Positions 37,859-46,177 of a stretch of DNA of 64,000 nt are shown here, in pieces; the stretch's first letter is position 1, and each line of letters begins with the position of its first letter. The DNA lies in assembly GCF_003049085.1 (NCBI RefSeq), contig NZ_PIQX01000005.1, positions 1 through 64,000 on the forward strand, in the 5' to 3' direction. The stretch is from Campylobacter concisus (GTDB lineage: Bacteria; Campylobacterota; Campylobacteria; Campylobacterales; Campylobacteraceae). The notes under the pieces are model-generated. The model had not been told where the DNA came from. It saw only the letters and a program-made list of their open reading frames with translations, and ran no database searches. Made by a program: the position numbers and the translations under genes.

Positions 37859-39022
37859 TTACTCCTTACTTCTTGATTGCATTAGAAATTTTATAATTAT
37901 TGTCCCTATTATAGCTTGAGCTAGGCTTGCTAGGATAAAAGATGAGTAAGAATAATCACTTATCTCACCTGATCTGTGTGCGATAGTAGCAACTGCTACT
38001 AGAAGTGTTAGCGGCATGGATTGTGAGAGAGAAAACAAAAATATTCCTTTAAATCCTAATTTCCCTACAAATAACACACTTGAAAAAAGCCTTGTGGTAA
38101 GCATCGCACAAAATATAAAAATAGCATCTTTTATCACTTCATTTGAGCTTAGGCTTGAGAGCTTAAAGGTTGAGCCTATGTGTATAAAAAATATCGGTAC
38201 CAAAAAACCAAATCCAAAGCTTGAAAGCTTGTGCGGTAAGTCTTTTTTATGATCAAAAAATGTCGCTATAAACATACCTGCGATAAACGCACCAAAGGCA
38301 ACTTCTAAATTTAAATAAAGCATAAGCGCAATCATCGAAAAAAACACCGCAATACTTAGTCTAATATCTTTTTCGTCCTTGTCATAGTGTGGCATAAGGA
38401 TCACTTTAAGCCCTGGATACCACCAAAAAAGCACATCTAAAATTTTAAAGCTAAGTACGCTGATGGCTAAAAATAAGATCAAATAGCCAATCGTTAGCCA
38501 TAAATTTATACTAGCTCCAAACTGCAAATAGGCTGCTATAAATGTCAAAAGCGTAATGCTTATTAGCTCACCAATAGTTGCAATAAGCATGCTTAAATTT
38601 AGCCATTTTACATCTCTGCCATACTCTTTAAATAGCGTAAATATCATACCAACGGCCATTATCGGGATAATGATAATATAGAGCAAACTAAGATCAAAAC
38701 TAAATGTAAGTGCGGTTGCTAGCGAGTAGATGAGCGCAAGATAGATAAGCCCCAGACGTAAAATTTTGCGGTCAATGTTTATAAGCATTCTAAGGTCGAT
38801 CTCCATGCCAGCTAGAAACATCAAAAAGAAAAAACCAACTTCGCTAATTAGCTTAAACATCTCATTCTCGCCGACAAGTCCGATGTAGCTAGCCAGTGCT
38901 CCAAGTATTATCTCAGCAGGAGCGACAGGAATGCGTAAAATTTTAGAAATATAAGGCGAAGCAAAGACGATAAATGCCAAAACGACAAGAATACTAAGCT
39001 CGCTAGCTTGATGTAATTGCAA
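37859..39022 (-). CDS. Cation:proton antiporter (CPA2/KefB-like)
   Basis: A 387-residue inner-membrane protein with about 12 helices and no C-terminal Trk-type nucleotide-binding domain. SEVGFFFLMFLAGMEIDLRML is shortened here to FLAGMEIDLRML; this and NLEVAFGAFIAGMFIATFF carry the CPA2 acidic and unwound-helix segments. It exchanges Na+ or K+ for H+. It is the first gene of a leftward unit with gltA and cysQ. In C. jejuni a transporter gene sits in the same gltA-bioB-topA neighbourhood, as I recall. Confidence 0.85.
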   Translation of the reverse strand: MQLHQASELSILVVLAFIVFASPYISKILRIPVAPAEIILGALASYIGLVGENEMFKLISEVGFFFLMFLAGMEIDLRMLINIDRKILRLGLIYLALIYSLATALTFSFDLSLLYIIIIPIMAVGMIFTLFKEYGRDVKWLNLSMLIATIGELISITLLTFIAAYLQFGASINLWLTIGYLILFLAISVLSFKILDVLFWWYPGLKVILMPHYDKDEKDIRLSIAVFFSMIALMLYLNLEVAFGAFIAGMFIATFFDHKKDLPHKLSSFGFGFLVPIFFIHIGSTFKLSSLSSNEVIKDAIFIFCAMLTTRLFSSVLFVGKLGFKGIFLFSLSQSMPLTLLVAVATIAHRSGEISDYSYSSFILASLAQAIIGTIIIKFLMQSRSKE

Positions 39023-39139
39023 AAAGATCCTTAAATTAAAAATGTTTGATTGTATAAAAAGCTTTGTTATTTTTTGATTAAGCTAAGCGATTTTTGGGCA
39101 AAATGGCGACAAATTTTTAAAAATTTGGAGTGCAAATTT

Positions 39140-39622
39140 ATGCGTAAATTTCTATTTTTTGTCTTGATATTTTTTGGAATTTTTAGTTTTGGGGATGAGC
39201 TAAGTTTGGTTCAAAGTTTTAAATTTGATGGAAGCATTTTTTATAAGAAAAATACAGCCAAAGATGAGAGTTTTTACTTTTTAAAAAATGAAAATTTTGA
39301 TGAGCATTTTGTAAGCTTTAGAGTGAAATTTGACAAAAATATAAAAAGTGAAAGTATGCTTGCTAAGCTAAAAAAGAAGATAAAAGAGGCTAAAGAGGTG
39401 CTTTATAGCGAAGAGAATGATCAAATTTTAGCTCTCATAAAAGATGAAACTAGCAGTAAAAATATAGAAATAATCCACTTTTTACTTAAAAAAGATGGAG
39501 TCTTAATACTTTCATATGAAAGAATTTATGATCCAAAAACTCTGGTAGATGGGCTTAAGCCTGTACTTTTAAGTGAGGCTAGAAATTTTATGCTTCAGAT
39601 GCCAAAGGTAGAAGCTAGATAG
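39140..39622 (+). CDS. Hypothetical exported protein
   Basis: A 160-residue protein with signal peptide (MRKFLFFVLIFFGIFSFG). ATG at 39140 follows TTGGAG; an in-frame extension to 39050 has no ribosome site and would bury the signal peptide. The mature part is Lys/Glu-rich with LAKLKKKIKEAKEVLYSE. I recognise no domain. It is single and divergent from the antiporter. Function unknown. Confidence 0.7.
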   Translation: MRKFLFFVLIFFGIFSFGDELSLVQSFKFDGSIFYKKNTAKDESFYFLKNENFDEHFVSFRVKFDKNIKSESMLAKLKKKIKEAKEVLYSEENDQILALIKDETSSKNIEIIHFLLKKDGVLILSYERIYDPKTLVDGLKPVLLSEARNFMLQMPKVEAR

Positions 39623-39631
39623 AAAGGTGGA

Positions 39632-39719
39632 TGTGGTGGTGTTTTGCACTGCATGTGGTTTTGTCAAATTTCATCAAATTTTAGTAGCCAATTCTTGTGA
39701 GTGAATGAAATTTAAAATT
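39632..39719 (+). repeat. Partial copy (tail half) of the intergenic repeat
   Basis: It contains TTTTGCACTGCATG followed by an AAATTT-rich segment, then AGTAGCCAATTCTTGTGAG and TGAATGAAATTTAAAATTT. The latter block recurs at 39964-40003 with few changes, and the TTTTGCACTGCA block recurs near 41755-41766. The hairpin head of the unit is missing. Confidence 0.65.
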
Positions 39720-39749
39720 TGCACATAGATTGATGAAATTTACTTAAAA

Positions 39750-40003
39750 AAAGGGAGGGCAAAGGGGCTTGAATTTTGCTTCGCAAGCTCGCAACTGCAT
39801 GGCAGATACGAAGCCATCCCCTTATCTCCCCCCAATCCCTTAACACGCTCAAAGTGCACGAAATAGTGCTGGCACACTGCATGCGGTTAAAACTCTATCA
39901 AATTTTAAAATTTTATAAGCAAGTAATTTCGGCTCTAGTGGCAAGCTTTGTAAGACCCAAAATCAGTAGTCAATTCTTGCGAGTGAATGGAATTTTAAAA
40001 TTT
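39750..40003 (+). repeat. Repeat copy A with nested hairpins
   Basis: The head pairs at several levels: GGGAG (39753-39757) with CTCCC (39826-39830), AAGGGG (39762-39767) with CCCCTT (39818-39823), GCTTCG (39778-39783) with CGAAGC (39809-39814), and CTGC (39795-39798) with GCAG (39802-39805). The middle shares CATGCGGTTAAA and CTATCAAATTT with copy B, and the tail shares the CAATTCTTG block with the partial copy. Confidence 0.75.
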
Positions 40004-40046
40004 ATAAATTAAGGTTTTTAGAAATTTAAAGTTTTGTTTCTTTGTT

Positions 40047-40211
40047 AAGGGGGAAGAGGCTTGAATTACGAAGTCGCTCCCTTCCCCATTAACGATCCCC
40101 TAACCCCGACAACGTTAGAGGTGACATGCTCCAGTGCTAGCGCACTACATGCGGTTAAACCCTATCAAATTTAAAATTTATGAGCGAGCATATCACGGCT
40201 CTAAATTTAGT
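40047..40211 (+). repeat. Repeat copy B, short hairpin version
   Basis: GGGGAAG (40050-40056) pairs with CTTCCCC (40081-40087); inside, GGCTT pairs with AAGTC around GAATTACG. CATGCGGTTAAACCCTATC follows, as in copy A. The last 42 bases (40170-40211) match 41799-41840 of copy C at 36 positions. Confidence 0.75.
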
Positions 40212-40321
40212 GCTAAATGAAGCGAAGCCTAAAATTAGTAGTATGCTAGGGCAAGCTAGTAAAGTTTTAAAATTTGTAAAATGGCACAAACAAAGCTATT
40301 TTACTACACGCCTTAAAAACC

Positions 40322-40675
40322 TCACAAATTTTTGCCAAGCAAAATTCCAAGATAGCTTGCAAGCAGGCAAAGGACAAGGTTTAAAAAGATATTTAAAAAG
40401 CCTTTTACCAGCTCGCCTTCTAGTAAAAATTTCACGCTATCAAGGCTAAAGCTTGAAAATGTTGTAAATCCGCCAAGTATACCAACAACGAGAAATACTC
40501 TCACGCTTTGGCTTAAATTTAGACAAAACAAAACGCCGATAACAAAGCTGCCAAGCACATTTACACCAAGCGTAGCTAGCGGAAAGTGGCTAAATTTTAG
40601 CAGCTCGCCAGCCAAGAACCTACATCCAGCTCCGATAAAGCCTCCAAGCCCTGCAAAAAGTAAATTTGCAAGCAT
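40322..40675 (-). CDS. crcB: Fluoride channel FluC/CrcB
   Basis: A 117-residue four-helix membrane protein. GGFIGAGCRFLAGEL, LGVNVLGSFVIGVLF (conserved Asn) and GILGGFTTFSSFSLDS (Phe box and Thr-Phe-Ser motif) define the family. Dimers expel fluoride from the cytoplasm. Its start overlaps the bioB stop by one base. No fluoride riboswitch was recognised upstream of the pair. Confidence 0.93.
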   Translation of the reverse strand: MLANLLFAGLGGFIGAGCRFLAGELLKFSHFPLATLGVNVLGSFVIGVLFCLNLSQSVRVFLVVGILGGFTTFSSFSLDSVKFLLEGELVKGFLNIFLNLVLCLLASYLGILLGKNL

Positions 40676-41514
40676 TAGTGGCAGATACTTGCGAAGCTAA
40701 AACCGCGCTTTGTAAGCTCCTCGATATCCTTGCTAGCTTTCTCACCTTTTGCGGTGAGATAGTCACCTATCACGATCGCATCGGCGCCATTTTCAAAGAT
40801 CTCGTATTGTCTATCGCCTAAAATTTTCTCTCTGCCACCAGCTATCATGACTCTAGTTTCTGGTAGATCTCTTTTGGTCTCACGCACTATTTTTAGGGCT
40901 TCATCCGCACTAAGAGGAGGTAGATCAAGACTCAATGCTTCATTTTTAATGAAAAAATTTATCGGTGACGAAAATGGCTCAAGCTCTTTTAGACTAGCTC
41001 TAAAGCTCACTCTATCAGCCTCACTCTCGCCAACGCCGTAAATACCACCAGTGCAAAGCATAAGACCTGCTCTTTTTGCATCTAAATTTGTCTGATATCT
41101 CTCGTCCCAAGTGTGAGTTTTACAAATTTTTGGGAAAAATTCTCGGCTTGTTTCAAGGTTGTGGTTGTAGCTAAAAACGCCAGCCTTTTTAAGCTCGCTA
41201 AGCTGCTCGTAAGTCGCCATGCCGTTACATGCGATGAGCATCAAATTTGGCACTTCTTTGCTCACGGCTCTTGCTAAAGATGCGATATAGTCGGTCTTTT
41301 TGTCATTTAGTCTAGCACCGCTTGTGACCAAACAAAAGCCAAGAGCGTGGTTTTTATAAGCCATTTTTGCCTCGTCCACCACCTGTTGCACACTTTTTTC
41401 TTTAAATTTTGAGATATCGGCACCAGCTTTGGCACTTTGCGTACAATAAGCGCAGTCCTCGGCGCAGTTTCCTTGAGTGACTGAGCATATCGCACAGAGC
41501 ATAATTGTTTTCAT
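40675..41514 (-). CDS. bioB: Biotin synthase
   Basis: A 279-residue radical SAM enzyme, the short form usual in Campylobacter. The SAM cluster motif is in TQGNCAEDCAYCTQSAKAG (Cys-x3-Cys-x2-Cys). It inserts sulfur into dethiobiotin to make biotin, which AccB in this window carries. AAAAGGATG precedes the start. Other bio genes are not in the window. It forms a two-gene unit with crcB that is bracketed by direct repeats. Confidence 0.93.
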   Translation of the reverse strand: MKTIMLCAICSVTQGNCAEDCAYCTQSAKAGADISKFKEKSVQQVVDEAKMAYKNHALGFCLVTSGARLNDKKTDYIASLARAVSKEVPNLMLIACNGMATYEQLSELKKAGVFSYNHNLETSREFFPKICKTHTWDERYQTNLDAKRAGLMLCTGGIYGVGESEADRVSFRASLKELEPFSSPINFFIKNEALSLDLPPLSADEALKIVRETKRDLPETRVMIAGGREKILGDRQYEIFENGADAIVIGDYLTAKGEKASKDIEELTKRGFSFASICH

Positions 41515-41629
41515 TTTTCATCCTTTTTTGGGGCGTATTATAGCTTTGATAGGTTTAAAATTTAAGTAGGGTGATTTATGAATTTGTAAAAATAGTTTGA
41601 TGAAATGTATAAATTTATTTTTATTCAAA

Positions 41630-41840
41630 GGGGGATAAAGGGGCTTGAGTTACGGTTTGCTTGTAGCTGTGAGCTAACGAAGCAAAGAGCTGTCCCTTTA
41701 TCCTCATTTAATCCTCTAAACCCTTCGCACGTTAGAAGTGCAAGTGATAGCAATTTTGCACTGCACGAGTTCGTATATCTGGTAGGCGTCAGATAAATTT
41801 TAAAATTTATGAGTAAGCACATCACACTTCTAAATTTAGT
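41630..41840 (+). repeat. Repeat copy C with a long perfect outer stem
   Basis: GGATAAAGGG (41633-41642) pairs perfectly with CCCTTTATCC (41694-41703). Inside, TTTGCTT (41656-41662) pairs with AAGCAAA (41680-41686), and TAGCT with AGCTA (41664-41668 and 41672-41676). The segment GGGGCTTGAGTTACG is shared with copies A and B, and the tail matches copy B. Confidence 0.78.
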
Positions 41841-42110
41841 AAGTTGTTAAGCCATGCGAATAAGATTTTAAAATTTGCTCCACGATATAAATTTATTAAA
41901 AACTATGCAAAAAGCTTAAATTTTATGACATTACTTTTTCTTATAAAAAGGTAGTTTTTAAAATTAGTAGGGTCTGAGCTTGCCAAAAAGCCCAAAAAGT
42001 GAGTGCTACGATGTGAAGCTACCCTCTAACTGAGTGCAGTTGGTGACGAGTTTTTCCCTTTATGCTGGCTAAGCTTAGCGGTGGTATCAGGCATTTAAAG
42101 TCTAAATTTA

Positions 42111-42149
42111 TAAAAGCCAAATTTAGGCTCAAGGGGCTCAAATTTGGCT
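42111..42149 (-). terminator. Terminator of topA
   Basis: AGCCAAATTT (42115-42124) and AAATTTGGCT (42140-42149) form a 10-bp stem; on the minus strand a TTTTA tail follows. It stands 9 bp after the topA stop. Confidence 0.75.
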
Positions 42150-42157
42150 AGAAATTT

Positions 42158-44275
42158 TTAGTTTTCAGAAATAAGCGTCTTTTTCTTGCACTTTGTGCAC
42201 TCTATAAATGTACCTTTTTTAAGCTCTTTTTTGATCATATCGCCGCCACATTCGTCGCATTTTTGCTCAACTGGCTCGTAGTTTGAGACGAAGTCGCATT
42301 TTGGATAGTTGGCACATCCGTAAAATTTACCGCGCCTGCTAAATCTCTCGACGATCTCACCACCACATTTTGGACACGGCACATCAAGCTTTTTAAGCTC
42401 ACGTTTTGGTTTAGCTGCCGCAGTAGTAGCGCCTGCCTCTGCGCTCTTTTCATTATCTTTTGCGATATTTCTTGAGTATTTGCATTTTGGGAAATTTGAG
42501 CAAGCGATAAACTCGCCGTATCTGCCCTTTCTAAGCACTAGCTCACTTCCGCACTCTGGACACTTCTCACCGATCGGAGTGGCTATTTTTAGGCTTTTTA
42601 TGCCAGTTTTGCCAGCGCTAATTTTTTCCATAAATGGATAGTAAAAGTCGCTTAGTACCTTTTGCCAGTCGGCCTTGTCAAGTGCGATTTCATCGAGCTT
42701 TTCTTCAAGATGTGAGGTAAATTCGCTATCAACGATATTGCTAAAGTGCTCCTCCAAAACGCCTATCATGCTAAATGTGATCTCGTTTGGTATGAGCTGC
42801 TTTTTCTCGACTCTCACGTAGTCTCTTGAGGTTAGCAGCGTGATAGTCGGTGCATAGGTACTTGGGCGGCCGATGCCAAGGCTTTCAAGCTTTTTAACAA
42901 GGCCAGCTTCTGAGTACCTAGCTGGTGGCTCGGTGAAATTTTGCGTGCTTTTTATGCTTTGCAAGCTCATCTCGTCGCCCTTTTTTAAATTTGGCAAAAT
43001 TTTATCCTTATCAAGCTCGCCATAAACCTTGTAAAAGCCGTCAAATAGTACCTTTCTGCCGCTTATCTTAAACTCGCCTTTTTCGCTTGCGACATAGACA
43101 TTTTGCGTTTGGCTCACACATGCGCTCATTTGGCAGGCTAAAAATCTATTGTAGATGAGTGTGTAGAGTTTTAGCGCATCCTTTTCTAGAAATTTAGCAG
43201 CAATTTGCGGTGTGAAGTTTAAATTTGTAGGGCGAATCGCTTCGTGGGCTTCTTGCGCGCCTTTTGAGCTTGTCGTGTAGCTTATCGCTTTGGCCGGCAG
43301 ATACTCTTTGCCGTAGTTTTGCAATATATGCTCTCTAGCGGCTGCAACGGCCTCTTTGGCTAAATTTAAGCTGTCCGTTCTCATGTAAGTGATCGCACCC
43401 ATGAAGCCTTCGTTTGTTTGCACGCCCTCATAGAGGCTTTGAGCGATCATCATCGTCTTTTTAGGGCTAAAGCCAAGGCGGTTGCTCGCACTTTGCTGAA
43501 GTGTTGAGGTCATAAATGGCGGGCTTGGCTGGATCTTTCTATCCTTGCTCTCGATCTCACGGACGCTAAATTTCTCATTTTGTAAATTTTCGATGATGTA
43601 TTTTGCACGGTCTGGGTTTTGGATAGTGAGCTTCTCGATCTTTTGGTTTTCAAATTTAATTAGCTCAGCGTCTAAGTCTTTTTTAAAAACGGTGTCAATG
43701 GTGTAGTATTCAACTGGCTTAAATGCCTGGATTTCACGCTCACGGTCAACTATTATCTTTAGAGCTGCACTTTGCACACGGCCAGCGCTTAGTCCTTTTT
43801 GTATCTTTAAATTTAAAAGCGGGCTTAGCTTGTAGCCAACGATGCGGTCTAACAAGCGCCTTGTTTGCTGGGCATTGACGCTATTCATATCGATGTGTCT
43901 TGGGCTTTTTAGAGCGTTTTGTATGGCGCTTTTGGTGATCTCGTGAAAGACGATGCGAGGCAGGCTGGTTGGCTCCTTGCCGATGGCATTTGCGATGTGA
44001 AATGCGATCGCCTCACCCTCTCTATCCTCATCAGTCGCGAGGTAAATTTCATCAGCACCCTTGGCAAGCTCTTTTATCTCTTTTACGATGGCGGAGTGAT
44101 CGCTGCTGATGCGATACTCTGGGGTAAATTTATCATCCTCTATCTTGATACCAAAGCTCGTTTTTGGCAGGTCTCTGATGTGACCTTTTGAGGCGATGAC
44201 GTTGTAGCTTTTGTCTAAGAAATTTTTGATAGTCTTTGCTTTTGCGGGAGATTCCACGATGATTAAGCTTTTCAT
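42158..44275 (-). CDS. topA: DNA topoisomerase I
   Basis: A 705-residue type IA topoisomerase relaxing negative supercoils. The Toprim domain shows IVESPAKAKTI and LATDEDREGEAIAFH; the nucleophilic Tyr is in TYMRTDSLNLA. Three C-terminal zinc modules follow, beginning CPECGSELV, CPKCGGEIV and CDECGGDMI. TATAAT on the minus strand (44286-44281) is only five bases before ATG and no ribosome site is visible, so a leaderless message is possible; a second -10, TACAAT, lies further upstream. Confidence 0.96.
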   Translation of the reverse strand: MKSLIIVESPAKAKTIKNFLDKSYNVIASKGHIRDLPKTSFGIKIEDDKFTPEYRISSDHSAIVKEIKELAKGADEIYLATDEDREGEAIAFHIANAIGKEPTSLPRIVFHEITKSAIQNALKSPRHIDMNSVNAQQTRRLLDRIVGYKLSPLLNLKIQKGLSAGRVQSAALKIIVDREREIQAFKPVEYYTIDTVFKKDLDAELIKFENQKIEKLTIQNPDRAKYIIENLQNEKFSVREIESKDRKIQPSPPFMTSTLQQSASNRLGFSPKKTMMIAQSLYEGVQTNEGFMGAITYMRTDSLNLAKEAVAAAREHILQNYGKEYLPAKAISYTTSSKGAQEAHEAIRPTNLNFTPQIAAKFLEKDALKLYTLIYNRFLACQMSACVSQTQNVYVASEKGEFKISGRKVLFDGFYKVYGELDKDKILPNLKKGDEMSLQSIKSTQNFTEPPARYSEAGLVKKLESLGIGRPSTYAPTITLLTSRDYVRVEKKQLIPNEITFSMIGVLEEHFSNIVDSEFTSHLEEKLDEIALDKADWQKVLSDFYYPFMEKISAGKTGIKSLKIATPIGEKCPECGSELVLRKGRYGEFIACSNFPKCKYSRNIAKDNEKSAEAGATTAAAKPKRELKKLDVPCPKCGGEIVERFSRRGKFYGCANYPKCDFVSNYEPVEQKCDECGGDMIKKELKKGTFIECTKCKKKTLISEN

Positions 44276-44392
44276 TATATATTATAGCCTTTGTATTTTT
44301 TGGCGTAATTGTAGCAAAAATAATTTTTAAAGTATCAAGGTGTAAAAATCAAATCCGTCTTCATTATTTTAAAAATTTTTCATTCATGCCTA

Positions 44393-44419
44393 TAAAGTTT
44401 TTAGAAAATTTCACGATAT
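44393..44419 (+). promoter_or_regulatory. Sigma-28 (FliA) promoter of the flagellin gene
   Basis: TAAA at 44393-44396 is followed after 15 bases by CACGATAT (44412-44419), close to the TAAA-N15-GCCGATAA flagellar consensus and to the CGATAT form of Campylobacter. It lies about 50 bp before the flagellin start. Confidence 0.8.
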
Positions 44420-44468
44420 AGTTTTTGTGCGACAAGAAGTCGTAACTAAAAAATTAAAAGGATTTACA

Positions 44469-45962
44469 ATGAGTTTTCGTATTAACACAAACGTAAACGC
44501 ACTTAACACACACGCTAACGCAGTTAGCAACAATGTTGACCTATCTAAGTCACTTAACAAACTTAGCTCAGGTCTTAGGATTCAAACAGCTGCAGATGAT
44601 GCTTCAGGTCTATCTATTGCAGATAGCTTAAGAAGTCAAGCTTCAGCTTTAGGTCAAGCTATTGCAAACGGTAATGATGCTATTGGTATCATTCAAGTTG
44701 CCGATAAAGCTATGGACGAGCAGCTAAAAATTCTTGATACTATCAAGACAAAAGCTACTCAATCAGCTCAAGACGGCCAAACAACTCAATCACGCCAAGC
44801 ATTGCAAGCTGATATCGTTCGTCTAATGGAAGAGCTTGACAATATCGGTAACACTACTTCATTTAACGGTCAGCAACTACTAAACGGAACATTCTCTAAT
44901 AAAGAATTCCAAATAGGTGCTTACTCAAACCAAACTGTTAAAGCAAGTATTGGTGCGACTACATCTGATAAGATCGGCCTTACACGTTTTGAGAGTTCAA
45001 AATTACTTACCGCTATGGGTGAAGTAAAGCTTAAATTCTTAAACGTTGATGGTGTAAATGATGTTGGCGTTACAGCTGCTACTATTTCAACAGGTATAGG
45101 TAAAGGACTTGGTGCTCTAGCTGAGAATATTAATAAAGTTGCTGATAAAACTGGTGTTAGAGCGACAGCTGATGTTACTTGGAAAGCTAGTGTTGCTATT
45201 GCTGGTGGTCTAATTAAATCTTTAACAATCAACGGCGTTAAAATCGGCGACCTAGAGGTTAAAGCAAATGATGCAAACGGTGCACTAGTAAATGCTATCA
45301 ACTCTGTAAAAGATCAAACTGGTGTTGAAGCTTCTGTTGATGCTGAAACAGGCAAAATGGTACTAACAAGCCGTGATGGTCGTGCTATAGTTGCAACTGG
45401 TACAGACATTGAGAAAGGACTTGGCGGAAAAGGTAACAATTTAACAAAAGGCTTTGTTGGAAGACTAAATTTGGTTCGTCTTGATGGTAGAGATATTAAA
45501 CTAGAAGGTGGCGGTGCTACTAAATTGTCAATAGCATTCTCTGCTGATGGTGGTGCTCAACAATCAGTATCTCTAAGAGACATAAGAGGCCAAATAGATA
45601 AAACCCTAGCAACTGCTATGGGCTTCCAAAGAATGAGTAAAGCTTTATCAGTAGCTCAATCTGCTGGTGTTATGACACTTCGTGGCGCGATGGCTGTTAT
45701 GAGTATCGCTGAGTCTGCTCAAAAAACACTTGATCAAGTTCGTTCAGACCTTGGTTCAGTTCAAAATCAACTTCAAGCTACAGTTAATAACATCACTGTA
45801 ACTCAAGTTAACGTAAAATCAGCAGAATCTCAAATCAGAGATGTTGATTTTGCTAGCGAGTCTGCTAACTTCTCAAAACATAACATCCTAGCTCAATCAG
45901 GTGCTTATGCTATGAGTCAAGCAAACAGCGTACAACAAAACGTAATGAAGCTTCTACAATAG
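44469..45962 (+). CDS. flaA: Flagellin
   Basis: A 497-residue flagellin. The N-terminus ([19 protein letters not shown]) and C-terminus ([20 protein letters not shown]) are the conserved D0/D1 helices, with [20 protein letters not shown] typical of epsilon-proteobacteria. The central variable part is shorter than in C. jejuni FlaA (about 570 residues). ATG at 44469 follows AAAAGGATTTACA; the frame extends upstream but across the promoter. No second flagellin gene is adjacent. It is probably glycosylated by the convergent operon. Confidence 0.95.
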   Translation: MSFRINTNVNALNTHANAVSNNVDLSKSLNKLSSGLRIQTAADDASGLSIADSLRSQASALGQAIANGNDAIGIIQVADKAMDEQLKILDTIKTKATQSAQDGQTTQSRQALQADIVRLMEELDNIGNTTSFNGQQLLNGTFSNKEFQIGAYSNQTVKASIGATTSDKIGLTRFESSKLLTAMGEVKLKFLNVDGVNDVGVTAATISTGIGKGLGALAENINKVADKTGVRATADVTWKASVAIAGGLIKSLTINGVKIGDLEVKANDANGALVNAINSVKDQTGVEASVDAETGKMVLTSRDGRAIVATGTDIEKGLGGKGNNLTKGFVGRLNLVRLDGRDIKLEGGGATKLSIAFSADGGAQQSVSLRDIRGQIDKTLATAMGFQRMSKALSVAQSAGVMTLRGAMAVMSIAESAQKTLDQVRSDLGSVQNQLQATVNNITVTQVNVKSAESQIRDVDFASESANFSKHNILAQSGAYAMSQANSVQQNVMKLLQ

Positions 45963-45983
45963 TTTCATTAAGGTTTTAGATAG

Positions 45984-46008
45984 AGGCTTTGTCGTAGTAA
46001 CAAAGCCT
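45984..46008 (+). terminator. Hairpin after flaA
   Basis: AGGCTTTGT (45984-45992) pairs with ACAAAGCCT (46000-46008). The tail is not T-rich, so it may protect or pause the transcript rather than stop it alone. Confidence 0.55.
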
Positions 46009-46045
46009 TAAGAGTGTTAATGCTTTTACAATACGCAAACCCACG

Positions 46046-46071
46046 CCCCAAAGTTCTAACTTTGGGGTTTT
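46046..46071 (+). terminator. Strong rho-independent terminator of flaA
   Basis: CCCCAAAGT (46046-46054) and ACTTTGGGG (46059-46067) form a 9-bp perfect stem over TCTA, with TTTTATACTTTT following. Confidence 0.88.
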
Positions 46072-46177
46072 ATACTTTTGCAATCAATAAAATATCTTAA
46101 ACTTTGTATATGAGCTTTTAAAATACTCATGCTAAATTTGATGCTTTAAAGCCTTAGCAATAAACTAAGGCTTTAAA

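Larger units (their letters stand above)
39623..40321. other. Long non-coding stretch carrying tandem structured repeats
   Basis: About 700 bp lie between the exported-protein stop and the crcB stop. The short frames inside it are interrupted, lack ribosome sites and have no protein-like content. Almost all of it is made of related units listed separately (39632-39719, 39750-40003, 40047-40211). Confidence 0.75.
41515..42157. other. Long non-coding stretch upstream of bioB and downstream of topA
   Basis: It holds repeat copy C (41630-41840), an AT-rich spacer, an unexplained GC-richer block at 41970-42095 and the topA terminator (42111-42149). The GC-richer block contains small pairings (AACTG/CAGTT) and the perfect 12-bp palindrome GCTAAGCTTAGC at 42068-42079. 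No plausible reading frame was seen. Confidence 0.7.

Noticed and set aside
39776-40449. Open frames at 39776-40012 and 40180-40449
   Set aside because: They run through the repeat hairpins and into crcB antisense, lack ribosome sites and have no protein-like composition.
41605-41825. Open frames on both strands in repeat copy C
   Set aside because: They lie wholly within the structured repeat and have no counterpart in copies A and B.
39632-41840. CRISPR array
   Set aside because: Units are long, uneven and not separated by unique spacers of constant size; no cas genes are near.
41970-42095. SRP RNA, 6S RNA or tmRNA in the GC-richer block
   Set aside because: None of their conserved motifs was recognised.
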